The position numbers and the translations under genes were made by a program. From Actinomycetota bacterium (GTDB taxonomy: Bacteria; Actinomycetota; Humimicrobiia; Humimicrobiales; Humimicrobiaceae): a stretch of DNA of 50,246 bases. The DNA lies in the NCBI GenBank assembly GCA_012837825.1, contig DUQM01000090.1, positions 1-50,246 on the forward strand, written 5' to 3'. Below the pieces are notes generated by a model that saw only the letters and a list, made by a program, of their open reading frames with translations, was not told the origin of the DNA and made no database searches. Position 1 is the stretch's first letter; every line of letters starts with the position of its first letter. Shown piece by piece: positions 1 through 9,415 of this stretch.

Positions 1-8
1 TGAAGTTT

Positions 9-1157
9 ATGCTTTCAAAATTAAATGAAAAGGTCAGAGCCTGTGGATTCAGGCTTACAAAGGAAAGGGTCAAAGAAGGTGTTCTTCATGTCTGCGGATA
101 TCTGATAGATTTCCAGCTTTTCAGAAAACTGAATCTCAGCTTTATGCCGGAACTGCCTGATTTTGATATCGGAGACAGAATAATATATGAATTTATGAAA
201 AACGGCTATGAGATATGCCCTATAAGAAATACTTTTGATGATGAAAATCTTATTGAAATTATTCCGGATACTTTGAAAGTAAAAAAACTGAATGTAACGC
301 GTGCTTTTGATGATGATAATAATGTAATTTACATGCATCTTGGTCGAGGTATTTTAAAATCTCAGGGTAAATATGACAATCCTTCAAGGACAAATGCTGA
401 ACAATGGATTGAATATATTAATACTTGTCTGCTATCAAATATTTCATGTCAGAAATTAGATACCGTGTATGTCAGTGGCAGTGAAATTTCTTACGATTAT
501 AAGAATTTTGATCTGGATGATTTTGTCATTCATGAATTTTTTAAAGATAAAATCAAAAATCTTCCCGGAAAATCAAGGATACTTTTTGTTAACGGGAAAC
601 CTGATTTTAAATTGAATAAAAATATAATGTCTCTTTTTACAGATAAAACCGGAAATCCCTTAACTGTTTTTTATAACTCTCCGGATTATGAGATAAAGCA
701 GCAGGAATTTGACTGTGTGGTTTTCAGCGATATTGATTATATAAACAAAATCGAAGAAGAAGATCTTTCACTTGTTTTTTCGACATTAAGAAAAGGCGGT
801 GTTTTTATAGGGATCCATCATTATGAAATGAATAAGAATGTCGCTGATAATGAAGGAGTAAAAATCTATCTGAACAAAGTATCGGGCATTTTATGGAAAT
901 CAGGTTTTAGGGAAGTATGTATTGAACAGATGGGGAATGAAAGATTTACGGATTTTAAGGAAAGATTAAATAAATATATGCAGGTTAATATAAAAAGAGG
1001 TATAGAAGAGAATAGTAAAAAATTCCATGAGATTGAGGGAAGGTTTCTTTCAAAAGAGTTAAATAAGTTGTTGAAAAATTACAATAAAGAAATTGATTTT
1101 AAAAAATATATAAATGTCCCGGATAATATAAATTTTGGCATATATGCAGTCAAGTAA
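9..1157 (+). CDS. Uncharacterised protein with methyltransferase-like C-terminal half, possibly 5'-truncated
   Basis: I do not recognise this family. The second half (about residues 190-290) has the alternating hydrophobic pattern of a class I SAM-methyltransferase fold, with FDCVVFSDID followed by LRKGGVFIGIHH, which resembles the strand-4/strand-5 region around an 'LkpGG' turn. No clear glycine-rich SAM-binding motif is visible, so the fold may be degenerate. The first half (PELPDFDIGDR and GYEICPIRNTF) resembles accessory proteins in glycan loci, but only loosely. The first ATG lies 9 bases into the window and the frame stays open upstream of it, so the true start may lie outside. It is followed 54 bp later by the flippase gene, which suggests a role in the same surface glycan pathway, perhaps glycan methylation. 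That role is inference. Confidence 0.5.
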   Translation: MLSKLNEKVRACGFRLTKERVKEGVLHVCGYLIDFQLFRKLNLSFMPELPDFDIGDRIIYEFMKNGYEICPIRNTFDDENLIEIIPDTLKVKKLNVTRAFDDDNNVIYMHLGRGILKSQGKYDNPSRTNAEQWIEYINTCLLSNISCQKLDTVYVSGSEISYDYKNFDLDDFVIHEFFKDKIKNLPGKSRILFVNGKPDFKLNKNIMSLFTDKTGNPLTVFYNSPDYEIKQQEFDCVVFSDIDYINKIEEEDLSLVFSTLRKGGVFIGIHHYEMNKNVADNEGVKIYLNKVSGILWKSGFREVCIEQMGNERFTDFKERLNKYMQVNIKRGIEENSKKFHEIEGRFLSKELNKLLKNYNKEIDFKKYINVPDNINFGIYAVK

Positions 1158-1211
1158 GTGTTTGAACAAGTTTCCGGTTTACCTGTATGTATATAGATTT
1201 AAATAATTTGT

Positions 1212-2480
1212 ATGAAATTAAATAAGGAAAAATTCAAAAATTTTAAAAGCACAATGCTTTATAAATACTTCAAGCATAATTTCACAGACAGTATTTACAG
1301 CATATTAAATCTTCTTGTAGCGTCACTGGATGGATTTTTTCTTAATATAATACTTGTAAGATATCTGTCACTTGAAGATCTTGGCAATTATAAAATATTT
1401 TTTTCTGTCTTAAACATACTGATTATCTTTTCAATAAACGGATTAAATACATCGGTTTCAAGATCTGCTGCCAAAAAGTATAACAGGTTTTTCATAACAG
1501 CCACAAAAATAAGCGCTATCGTAAGCTTTCTGGGAACGATGATAATGATAGTTCTTGCGCTAACATATTACAGGGGAAGTGGCGTAAAGTGGCCGCTGCT
1601 TTATGCATGTCTCTTTGTTCCGGTTTATTTTGGTTTTAATATCTGGGAAGCATTTTACTATGGTGAGAAAAAATTCAGGCTGATATTTCTGACAAACCTG
1701 GTGCTTGCTGTAATCAGATTCGGCACCTGTGTGTCAATTCTGTATTTTTTAAGAAACTATGTTTTAACTATTGTTGCTTATGTCGGAATAGTATCGGGTT
1801 TCAACTTTATAATGTTTCTTAGAATATATAAACGGGTTAAACCTGAAGAAAGAGATGTTCCCAAAGAAAAAGAGCTTATAAAACACGGATTAAAGATAAC
1901 AGGTGCAAGCACTGTATCAGTTATTGCCAAGAATATTGAAAGACTTATTCTGGATGGTGTTACAAGTGCTTCAATGGTAGGCATTTACAGCATAGTAAGT
2001 GTTTTCCCTACATTTATAAAGAATGCATTAAAAAATCTTGTAAATGTTCCAACCGTTAAGCTTGCTGCCTACTCTGAAAAAGATAATCGCAGGATTTTAA
2101 AAAAAATGCTTGTATGGATTTTTATTGCCGGGGTTGTTATTGTTGCAGTTTTCTGGCTTATAACTCCTTTTCTTTTAAAATTCTTCTTTAAACAGACTGA
2201 TCCTAAAATGTTTCTTTACGGACGGCTACTTCTAATACCGTTATTATTTATGCCTATAGATATGACAATAAAATATATGGCGAGTTATCAGGGCTCGGGT
2301 TCTAGCCTGTTTAAATTAAGTGTTTCGACCGATATAATCAAGCTGGCCAGTCTTGCTGTATTTATTCCGATTTACAGGATTTATGGAATAATCATAGGAC
2401 AGATAGTGGGAGAATTTCTGTCATTTCTGACTCTGAGTATCTGGTTTTTAAGAACAAATAAGAAATTTGGTATAAAATAG
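1212..2480 (+). CDS. Wzx-type polysaccharide flippase (MOP/PST superfamily membrane protein)
   Basis: This is a predicted lipid-linked oligosaccharide flippase that moves undecaprenyl-PP-linked repeat units across the cytoplasmic membrane. The 422-residue protein is almost entirely hydrophobic, with about 12 membrane segments separated by short basic loops. That is the usual size and layout of Wzx/RfbX proteins. The N-terminal YLSLEDLGNYKIFFSVLN stretch is typical of the family (compare 'lg...yG.y'). The conserved central region around residues 225-265 (HGLKITGASTVSVIAKNIE) marks the second half of the two-fold repeat. There is no recognisable ribosome site before the ATG. It sits between the unknown first gene and a GT2 glycosyltransferase in a same-strand series, which supports a surface-polysaccharide role. 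The substrate cannot be told from sequence. Confidence 0.88.
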   Translation: MKLNKEKFKNFKSTMLYKYFKHNFTDSIYSILNLLVASLDGFFLNIILVRYLSLEDLGNYKIFFSVLNILIIFSINGLNTSVSRSAAKKYNRFFITATKISAIVSFLGTMIMIVLALTYYRGSGVKWPLLYACLFVPVYFGFNIWEAFYYGEKKFRLIFLTNLVLAVIRFGTCVSILYFLRNYVLTIVAYVGIVSGFNFIMFLRIYKRVKPEERDVPKEKELIKHGLKITGASTVSVIAKNIERLILDGVTSASMVGIYSIVSVFPTFIKNALKNLVNVPTVKLAAYSEKDNRRILKKMLVWIFIAGVVIVAVFWLITPFLLKFFFKQTDPKMFLYGRLLLIPLLFMPIDMTIKYMASYQGSGSSLFKLSVSTDIIKLASLAVFIPIYRIYGIIIGQIVGEFLSFLTLSIWFLRTNKKFGIK

Positions 2481-2522
2481 CTAAAAATATAATTTTATTT
2501 TTATAAAAAATACGTATAAAAA

Positions 2523-3398
2523 ATGAATTATCAGCTTGGCATTATCACAATAAATTATTATTCCGAGGATCTTCTGGGGAACTTTATTGACAGCCTGCGC
2601 AGTCAGTCATTTGATAACTGGTGCCTTGTTGTGGTAAACAATGGAAGCAATGCTGATATTGCAGAACTGATAAAAAACAAAAATGATTCAAGATTGTTTT
2701 CCATTGAATCAGGCGGCAATCCCGGCTATGCTTCAGCAAATAATATCGGTTTTGATTTCCTTAAAGAAAAAAATCTTATAAGCAATAAGTCTTTTTTATG
2801 CTTTTCCAATCCTGATATCGTTCTTGAAGATAAAGACGTGATTATAAAGCTTATTTCAGGCATGCAAAAGCATAAAGCTGATTTTATAGGGCCAAAGATT
2901 ATCAATCAGGATGGAAGCTTTATGCTTCCTCATCTTAAACCGGGCAATTATTTAAAGACTTTTTTCCATCTTGGAAATAATGGCCTTGCCGACAGGATTT
3001 TAGGCTATAATAAGAAATTAAAGAAAATGGAAGAAGCTGTTGAAGTATTTATGCTTAACGGCTCTTTCTTTATTGCCGGATTTAAAGCTTTCGAGCAGGC
3101 CGGAGGGTTTGACTCAAACACTTTTCTTTATTATGAAGAAGAGATATTTTTCAGGAAAGCAAAAGAATCAGGATTAAAAGCAGTTTATGAGCCTTCAGTT
3201 AATGTGAAGCATTTTAACTCAGCAACTGTCCATGCCCTGCTTGGAAGTGCCGGGAAAAAAAGAACAGTATATAATTCAGAACTTTACCTGATAAAAAATA
3301 TCCTAAAGGCTAATGCTTTTCTTGTTTTTTTGTTCAGGCTTGAAAGAAAGGTGGAATACTGGCTTATAAAACTGACCGGTATTTTTCGTAAAAAGTAA
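2523..3398 (+). CDS. GT2-family glycosyltransferase (rhamnosyltransferase/WbbL-like)
   Basis: This is a cytoplasmic GT-A fold glycosyltransferase, predicted to add one sugar to a lipid-linked glycan. Near the N-terminus it has the family start IITINYYSEDLL and the NNGS motif. GNPGYASANNIG follows, a hallmark of the WbbL/rhamnosyltransferase subgroup. The SNPDI motif (about residue 97) stands where the metal-binding DxD lies. The C-terminal GGFDSNTFLYYEEEIFF supplies the catalytic-base region. At 291 residues it is a normal length for the subgroup. The donor could be dTDP-L-rhamnose, which would fit the RmlD-like reductase at 19971, but this is inference. It lies 42 bp after the flippase and 38 bp before the next glycosyltransferase, consistent with one operon. 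Confidence 0.88.
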   Translation: MNYQLGIITINYYSEDLLGNFIDSLRSQSFDNWCLVVVNNGSNADIAELIKNKNDSRLFSIESGGNPGYASANNIGFDFLKEKNLISNKSFLCFSNPDIVLEDKDVIIKLISGMQKHKADFIGPKIINQDGSFMLPHLKPGNYLKTFFHLGNNGLADRILGYNKKLKKMEEAVEVFMLNGSFFIAGFKAFEQAGGFDSNTFLYYEEEIFFRKAKESGLKAVYEPSVNVKHFNSATVHALLGSAGKKRTVYNSELYLIKNILKANAFLVFLFRLERKVEYWLIKLTGIFRKK

Positions 3399-3436
3399 TA
3401 AATAAAATTATTTTAAATATCTGACAGGAGAAAAAA

Positions 3437-4564
3437 ATGACTGGGAATAAAAAGATTGCGCTTGTCCATTACTGGCTTACAGGAATGAGGGGCGGAGAAA
3501 AAGTAGTGGAATCAATTTGCAATGTTTATCCTGATATAGATATTTTTACGCTTGTATATAATAAGGATAAAATATCTGATAAAATCAACAGCCACAAAAT
3601 AACCACGTCTTTCATACAGAAGATACCTTTTGCCAAAAAGAAATACAGAAACTATCTTCCTTTAATGCCGGTTGCAATAGAACAGTTTGATTTGTCTGAT
3701 TATGATATAGTTATCAGCTCGGAGTCAGGCATTGCCAAAGGAGTCATAACCCGGCCCGAGACATGCCATGTCTGTTATGTCCATACTCCCATGAGGTATT
3801 TATGGAATATGTATTTTGATTATCTAAGGGATGAGCGACCCGGTTTTTTAAAAAAGAATTTTATACGGTATTACTTTAATTACCTTCGTCTGTGGGATTT
3901 TTCCAGTGCATCAAGAGTTAATTATTTTATGTGCAATTCTGATAATGTAAGAAAAAGGGTGCTTAAATATTATAATCGTGAGGCTGAAGTGATTTATCCG
4001 CCGGTTGATGTGGATAAGTTCAGATATACAGAAAATAAAGAAGACTATTATCTCATTGTAAGTCAGCTTGTAAGCTATAAAAAAGTTGATCTTGCCATTG
4101 AAGCTTTCAATGAACTTGGCAGCAGGCTCGTAATTGTAGGAGAAGGTCCCGAAATGAGCAGACTCAAGAAGCTTGCCAAAGGCAACATTGAATTTGCAGG
4201 CTGGCAGCCAGGCGATTCGCTTATAGATTATTATGCGAATGCAAAAGCTTTTGTTTTTCCGGGTGAAGAAGATTTCGGGATAACGCCTGTGGAAGCCCAG
4301 GCAAGCGGAACACCTGTAATTGGATTTGGAAAAGGCGGACTTACCGAAACCGTAATTGATAAAAAAACAGGAATACTTTTCAAAAAACAGACAAAAGAGG
4401 AACTGACAGCAGCAGTAAAATGCTTTGAGGAAAACCCGCAGCTTTTTGTTCCTTCAGAGATAAGGGAGAATTCTCTCAAATTCAGCAGGGATAATTTTGA
4501 AAGCAAGCTGAAAAATTTTGTTGACAGGAAATACGAACATTATAAAAGTGTTTATTTGCAATAG
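3437..4564 (+). CDS. GT4-family glycosyltransferase (mannosyltransferase-like)
   Basis: This is a GT-B fold retaining glycosyltransferase. The N-terminal domain opens with ALVHYWLTGMRGGEKVVE, the glycine-rich acceptor-side loop of the subgroup that includes WbaZ-like mannosyltransferases. It carries the subgroup's HTPMRYLW motif at about residue 115. The C-terminal nucleotide-sugar domain has the retaining E-x7-E motif in EEDFGITPVEAQASGTPVI. A good ribosome site (AGGAG) precedes the ATG by about 7 bases. It follows the GT2 gene closely and is followed by a 155-bp gap before the initiating sugar-phosphate transferase. The family call is firm. Donor and linkage are unknown. Confidence 0.88.
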   Translation: MTGNKKIALVHYWLTGMRGGEKVVESICNVYPDIDIFTLVYNKDKISDKINSHKITTSFIQKIPFAKKKYRNYLPLMPVAIEQFDLSDYDIVISSESGIAKGVITRPETCHVCYVHTPMRYLWNMYFDYLRDERPGFLKKNFIRYYFNYLRLWDFSSASRVNYFMCNSDNVRKRVLKYYNREAEVIYPPVDVDKFRYTENKEDYYLIVSQLVSYKKVDLAIEAFNELGSRLVIVGEGPEMSRLKKLAKGNIEFAGWQPGDSLIDYYANAKAFVFPGEEDFGITPVEAQASGTPVIGFGKGGLTETVIDKKTGILFKKQTKEELTAAVKCFEENPQLFVPSEIRENSLKFSRDNFESKLKNFVDRKYEHYKSVYLQ

Positions 4565-4719
4565 TTTTGATATCATATATTAAAACTGAAACCGGTTTAT
4601 TTCTTATGGTATTTTTCATTTTCGGGTAATTGAACGAGTGCGCAAAGCGGTATTCATATTTTTTATCAGATACAGATTGATATTAAATAATTTATTAACA
4701 ATCATTTCCGGGAGAAAAA

Positions 4720-6234
4720 TTGTCTGAAAGCAAATTAACCGATATTAATATACCGAATAAAAAGAGGGAAAGAATTTTCGGAATTCTCCTCTTTTTAAAT
4801 GATGTAATATTTCTTGGTCTGGCTTTTTATCTTTCTTATGTATTCAAATTCAAGATAAACAATCTGGAATTTCTGGGCCCCAATGTCCGGTATTATGTAT
4901 ATTACTCAGTTATTGGCGGAATCATAATGCTTGTATTTTTTTATTTCAGGAGGCTTTATTCATTCAAGAACCTTTACAGGGGGATGGGAGAGAACCAGGG
5001 AGTAGTGCTTGGAGTTGTCGCAAGCATTTTTCTTGTAATTATTTTTAACTACTATTTCAACAGGGATTCTTACCAGCTTTCAAGACTCTGGATAGTTTAT
5101 ATAGCACTGCTTCCGGCAATTTTTGTAATGGTAAGCAGATTCTTTGCAAAAAAGATAATCTTCAGAATACTATCCAGGATGAATATTATAACAAATCTGC
5201 TCATAATCGGAATAAATGAAGAGGGCAAAAGAATTGCCAGGACTTTAAGTAAAAACAAGATAGAAAAAATAAATGTCATTGGCTTTATTGATGATAGTGA
5301 AAAAAGCCATAAAGCACTTACCGGAGCTGAAGAGGATGGACAGAATCTTTTAAAAACCTTTGATGAAAACAACCGGGTCGATCTTGAAGAATTCAAAATA
5401 CTGGGAAGTATGGAAAATGTTGAAAGCATTATAAGGCAGAATAAGATAAACAGAATTATCATATCATCAAAACACATGGCTTATTTTGATGTGCTTGACC
5501 TGATGGACAAGGTGAAGGACTTAAATATTGAAGTCCAGATGTCCCCATCTCTTTTTGAATTTTCAGTTTCAAGAATGAAAATGTTTGAAGCAATGGGTAT
5601 TCCTCTTATACAGATTCAGAAAGCAGGGATAAGAGGAATAGATATATTCTACAAATGGCTTATAGATTATGGGATCGGGATAGTGATTTTTGCTTTATTC
5701 CTTTTGATACTTCCTTTTATTGCCCTTGTCATAAAACTTGATTCAAAAGGACCTGTCTTTTACCGCCAGGAAAGATACGGCAAAGATTTCAGAAAAATCA
5801 GGATATTCAAATTCAGGACTATGAGGACAGGTGCGGATAAGGAAAAAGAAATAATCGCCAGTCTTTACAACAGGGAAGAAGGATTCAAGATAAAAGAAGA
5901 TCCAAGAATAACAAGATTCGGAAAATTCCTGAGAAAAACTTCTCTTGACGAAATTCCCCAGATAATCAATGTAATCAAAGCTGACTTAAGCATAGTTGGG
6001 CCGCGCGCTCTTGCAATACAGGAAGGCGATATGCTTGAAGAGTGGGAAAAGAAAAGAATGCAGGTCAATCAGGGCATTACAGGTTTGTGGCAGGTCAGCG
6101 GAAGAAGCGATATAAGCTATGAGGAAAGAATGAAGCTTGACCTTTACTATATACAGAACTGGTCAATCCAGCTTGAGATAAGAATAATACTTCTGACATT
6201 TTTAAAATTTTTCCCGGACCGAAGCGCATACTGA
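4720..6234 (+). CDS. Polyprenyl-phosphate sugar-1-phosphate transferase (PHPT, WbaP/CpsE-like)
   Basis: This is predicted to start repeat-unit synthesis by moving a sugar-1-phosphate from a nucleotide sugar to undecaprenyl phosphate at the membrane. The N-terminal 140 residues hold four membrane segments. A nucleotide-binding-like domain follows (about 150-270), then a further membrane segment near 315-335. The C-terminal bacterial sugar transferase domain has its full set of motifs: GPVFYRQERYG, KIFKFRTM-like IRIFKFRTM, DPRITRFGKFLRKTSLDEIPQ, SIVGPRA and GLWQVSGRSD. Length (504) is normal. The start is TTG: a GGGAG ribosome site sits six bases upstream and no closer ATG exists. The stop is separated from the next gene's ATG by one base, so translation of the two is probably coupled. 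Confidence 0.93.
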   Translation: MSESKLTDINIPNKKRERIFGILLFLNDVIFLGLAFYLSYVFKFKINNLEFLGPNVRYYVYYSVIGGIIMLVFFYFRRLYSFKNLYRGMGENQGVVLGVVASIFLVIIFNYYFNRDSYQLSRLWIVYIALLPAIFVMVSRFFAKKIIFRILSRMNIITNLLIIGINEEGKRIARTLSKNKIEKINVIGFIDDSEKSHKALTGAEEDGQNLLKTFDENNRVDLEEFKILGSMENVESIIRQNKINRIIISSKHMAYFDVLDLMDKVKDLNIEVQMSPSLFEFSVSRMKMFEAMGIPLIQIQKAGIRGIDIFYKWLIDYGIGIVIFALFLLILPFIALVIKLDSKGPVFYRQERYGKDFRKIRIFKFRTMRTGADKEKEIIASLYNREEGFKIKEDPRITRFGKFLRKTSLDEIPQIINVIKADLSIVGPRALAIQEGDMLEEWEKKRMQVNQGITGLWQVSGRSDISYEERMKLDLYYIQNWSIQLEIRIILLTFLKFFPDRSAY

Positions 6235-6235
6235 T

Positions 6236-8578
6236 ATGTATTACAGACAGACTGATTTAAAAAAATTCAGGAATCTGAATATGTCTTCCTATATCAGAAA
6301 TGCAGTGTTTTTCTTATTTTCATTTATTTTCATCTCTTTTTATTACAGTAAAATATTTTCTTCAAATAATATGCTCAGCCTTGCTGCTGCAGTGACCGGC
6401 CTTGCAGTATACATAGTGTCGCTGATTAATATTAAAAAAGGCGTTTATTTTTTTATATTTCTTATTCCTCTTTTCGGTTCTCTGCCAAAGATACTTAATG
6501 CTCCTGAAACACCTGTAATACTTTTTTTATTCTTCTTTCTTTTTCTGGCTTTTTTATTAAAAAAAGCAAAAAATCATCTGATGCTTGCAAAGAGAGAATA
6601 TCTTCCCGGCTTAAATGAAAAAGGCGAGTTGGCAGACAGGTATTATTCTTATGCAAGCCATTATCCGGATAACAGTTTCAATATAGCAGTTTTATTGTTT
6701 TGTCTTCTTGCATTTGTATCTGCTGCCGTAACCGTATGGCGGTTTTCAAATTTCTATCCATTCATCACCGGCAATTATTATAATTTTAAGGTAAATACTC
6801 TTGGCCAGGGTTCAACTGATTCAATTTACTGGACAGTAAAATATTTTTTTAACTATATTGCCGGATTCGGTCTTTTGTATGTGATAGTCAACACTTTTAA
6901 TAGCATAAAAGACATCCTGAAAGCATTTTTGGCAGTTTTTATTTCCGTTATTCTGATTTTTGCGGTATTTTTCTATCAGCTTCTTGTAAATCCTGCTTTT
7001 GGAAATTTTCAGATGTGGGTGGATGCCCAGAGATTTAATTCTGTTTTCTCCGATCCGAATTCTCTTGGCAATTTCATAATAATGGTTTTTCCGGTTTTGC
7101 CGGGACTTATGATTTATTTTAAAAAATGGTGGCAGAAACTTTTAACACTTGCCTGCATTGCCATTATCCTTGTTCTGTTTTTGTTTGCCGGCTCAAGGAA
7201 TGCTTTCATAGGAATATTTTTATCAACGCTTGTTTTTATAATCATCTTTCTGATAAGAGGGCTGGTAAAGCTTGGCAGAAAAATAAGATTTAAGACAAAT
7301 CCTGCAAAAACGGCAGTTATTATCACGATAATCGCCATTCTTATAATCGGAGCATTGATATCGCCTTTTTATATAATAAAAAAGGGCGGAATACTTGATG
7401 AAATTGATAAGCCCAAAACAAATATCAGTCTTGTAAACAGAATGGTATCCACAATATGGATGTCTTACAATACATATGTCCTGGCTGACCTTAAGGAAGC
7501 ATTCAAGTCTGTTTCATCTTTCAGGTATGCCCTCTGGAACCAGGCAAGAGATATGTCAATGGATTTTCCGGTTACAGGAGTAGGAGCCGGAGCTTTTATA
7601 ATTGAGCTTCCGGACTATTATGAAAGAAATAAAAGCGAAGTAAGGGAAATAGATTATGCAGGAAATTACTACCTTCAGCTCATGTCAGAGCTTGGAATCC
7701 CAGCATTGCTACTCATGCTTTTTATATTTTTTGTCGTTGCAAGAGATGCAGGCCTCTGTCTGGTAAGGAATAAAAAAAAGAAAGATTTTTCAATAAATAA
7801 AAAAACAGGGAAAGTTTCAGTAAATGGAAAAGAAAATAGAGACAAATGGCTGCTCACAGGTCTTCTTGTCTCGTTTTCTGTAATGGTGCTGATTCTTTTT
7901 CTGGGTCCGCATATGAATTTTTTTGAAATATTGTTTTATTTTTATCTGCTTATAGGACTTATCTTTGTATTTATAAAAGATTCAGAAATATCAGGACATA
8001 TTAAAAAAACCGTGGCTGGCTTTAAAAAAATAAATCATGGCAGCCATATCAAAAATGTTAATGAAGATGAAAATAATTATGAAGGCAGCAAAGGCCGCGG
8101 AATAACGGCAGCAATATTGATTGCCGCCATAGTATTGATATACATGGCAAATTTTCTTTTCATATCAGTAAATAAAATATCCATTGCCAACAAGCAGAAC
8201 AGTTATGGCATTGATAATAATTTTGGTTTTTACAGTCAGGAAAAAGCAGATAACCATATTTACAGATGGACTTCATCAGATGCAGGACTGACAATTAAAA
8301 AGGAAAGCAACAGGCTTGTCATTCCTCTGAGAGCTGCAAATCCCGATATTGAAAGTAAAAACCTGGCAGTAAATATATTTGTAAATAATAAAAAGGAAAG
8401 AAAAATTATTTTTAATGATAATGAGTGGAAGGAAACCGTCATAGACGTTTCCGGATATTATGGCGAAAATATATCTGTAATATTTTCCTGCAGCATGACA
8501 TGGTGTCCGGAAGAGTTCGGCATCAAAGACGGCAGAAGACTCGGGGTGGCAGTGGGAGAAATCAGGTTCCCGGACTGA
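6236..8578 (+). CDS. O-antigen ligase/Wzy-like polymerase with C-terminal extracytoplasmic domain
   Basis: This multi-spanning membrane protein belongs to the O-antigen ligase/polymerase (Wzy_C) superfamily, which joins or polymerises lipid-linked glycans outside the membrane. About 12 membrane segments cover residues 20-585. The signature region is GSRNAFIGIFLS (about residue 319), followed by a long external loop with DFPVTGVGAGAFI and NYYLQLMSELGIP, the usual conserved pattern. Unlike short family members, a last membrane segment near 625 is followed by a soluble tail of about 140 residues rich in beta-type sequence (for example NDNEWKETVIDVSGYYGE), which looks like a carbohydrate-binding-type sandwich. 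It starts one base after the PHPT stop. A second Met (residue 16) is an alternative start. Whether it is a ligase or a polymerase cannot be decided from sequence. Confidence 0.85.
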   Translation: MYYRQTDLKKFRNLNMSSYIRNAVFFLFSFIFISFYYSKIFSSNNMLSLAAAVTGLAVYIVSLINIKKGVYFFIFLIPLFGSLPKILNAPETPVILFLFFFLFLAFLLKKAKNHLMLAKREYLPGLNEKGELADRYYSYASHYPDNSFNIAVLLFCLLAFVSAAVTVWRFSNFYPFITGNYYNFKVNTLGQGSTDSIYWTVKYFFNYIAGFGLLYVIVNTFNSIKDILKAFLAVFISVILIFAVFFYQLLVNPAFGNFQMWVDAQRFNSVFSDPNSLGNFIIMVFPVLPGLMIYFKKWWQKLLTLACIAIILVLFLFAGSRNAFIGIFLSTLVFIIIFLIRGLVKLGRKIRFKTNPAKTAVIITIIAILIIGALISPFYIIKKGGILDEIDKPKTNISLVNRMVSTIWMSYNTYVLADLKEAFKSVSSFRYALWNQARDMSMDFPVTGVGAGAFIIELPDYYERNKSEVREIDYAGNYYLQLMSELGIPALLLMLFIFFVVARDAGLCLVRNKKKKDFSINKKTGKVSVNGKENRDKWLLTGLLVSFSVMVLILFLGPHMNFFEILFYFYLLIGLIFVFIKDSEISGHIKKTVAGFKKINHGSHIKNVNEDENNYEGSKGRGITAAILIAAIVLIYMANFLFISVNKISIANKQNSYGIDNNFGFYSQEKADNHIYRWTSSDAGLTIKKESNRLVIPLRAANPDIESKNLAVNIFVNNKKERKIIFNDNEWKETVIDVSGYYGENISVIFSCSMTWCPEEFGIKDGRRLGVAVGEIRFPD

Positions 8579-8610
8579 ATTATTATCTCTTTTTCAAATA
8601 ATATTTTTAA

Positions 8611-8637
8611 AAAAATAATCAATGGTTTATTATTTTT
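8611..8637 (+). terminator. AT-only stem-loop after the Wzy/ligase gene
   Basis: AAAAATAAT (8611-8619) and ATTATTTTT (8629-8637) form a perfect 9-bp stem around a 9-nt loop, and the 3' arm ends in a T run. It has no G-C pair in the stem, so it is a weak candidate for termination or pausing between the two genes. Confidence 0.3.
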
Positions 8638-8677
8638 AAGTATTTAAATTTTGGATTTTAAGTCAGATCTACACTAT

Positions 8678-9415
8678 ATGGAAGAGGTAAAAGAAATATC
8701 TGTTATTATTCCTGCTTTTAATGAAGAGGGAATTATACAGAGGACCATACTTGAAACTGCAGAATCATTAAAAAGTTTTGGAATTAATGATTTTGAAATA
8801 ATCATGGTCAATGACGGAAGCAGCGACAATACGCTTGCTGCCACGAAAGAAATACAGGAGCTTCAAAGAGATTTCGTAAAAATAATTGATTATAAACCAA
8901 ACAGGGGAAAGGGATATGCATTAAGAAGGGGGGCTATGCAGTCTATTAAGGAAATAGTTGTATTTCTTGATGCTGATATGGAGCTTCATCCCCTGCAGAT
9001 AAGAAATCTTTTAAATAAAATGCAGGAAAGTGGTTCGGAAGTCGTAATAGGCTCAAAGAGAAGCAGGGAATCAAAGGTAAGCTACTCATTAAAGAGAAAA
9101 ATATTCAGCAGCGTCTACTACTATTTTGTCAAAATTCTTTTCGGCCTGCCCCTAAGAGATACACAGACCGGATTGAAATTGTTCAGAGCTCATGCTTTAA
9201 AAAGCATACTGGGCAGACTTGTTATCGATAAATATGCTTTTGATCTTGAGCTTCTGATTGCGCTTAACAGGAAAGGTTTCCGTATAGATGAGTGTCCTGT
9301 TGAAGTAACCCAGGTAAGGCAGAAGGGAAGGATCGGCATGAGGGATATTTTCCGGATGCTCAAAGACACATTCAGAATATTTGGCAGGCTTTACTTTAAA
9401 AAAGCTTACAGATAA
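8678..9415 (+). CDS. GT2-family glycosyltransferase (dolichyl-phosphate-mannose-synthase-like)
   Basis: This GT-A enzyme resembles the polyprenyl-phosphate glycosyltransferase group (DPM1/GtrB/YkoT-like). These enzymes transfer a hexose from a nucleotide sugar to a polyprenyl phosphate, or act in glycan assembly. Motifs in order are SVIIPAFNEEG, IMVNDGSSDNT, NRGKGYALRRGAM, VVFLDADMELHP (the DxD metal site), and DTQTGLKLFR followed by FDLELL, a subgroup signature. There is no C-terminal membrane anchor, so it is probably a soluble or peripheral protein. A longer frame opens at a TTG at 8651, but neither start has a clear ribosome site. I chose the ATG at 8678 because it places the first beta strand at the usual distance from the N-terminus. 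It is the last gene before a 300-bp AT-rich gap. Confidence 0.87.
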   Translation: MEEVKEISVIIPAFNEEGIIQRTILETAESLKSFGINDFEIIMVNDGSSDNTLAATKEIQELQRDFVKIIDYKPNRGKGYALRRGAMQSIKEIVVFLDADMELHPLQIRNLLNKMQESGSEVVIGSKRSRESKVSYSLKRKIFSSVYYYFVKILFGLPLRDTQTGLKLFRAHALKSILGRLVIDKYAFDLELLIALNRKGFRIDECPVEVTQVRQKGRIGMRDIFRMLKDTFRIFGRLYFKKAYR

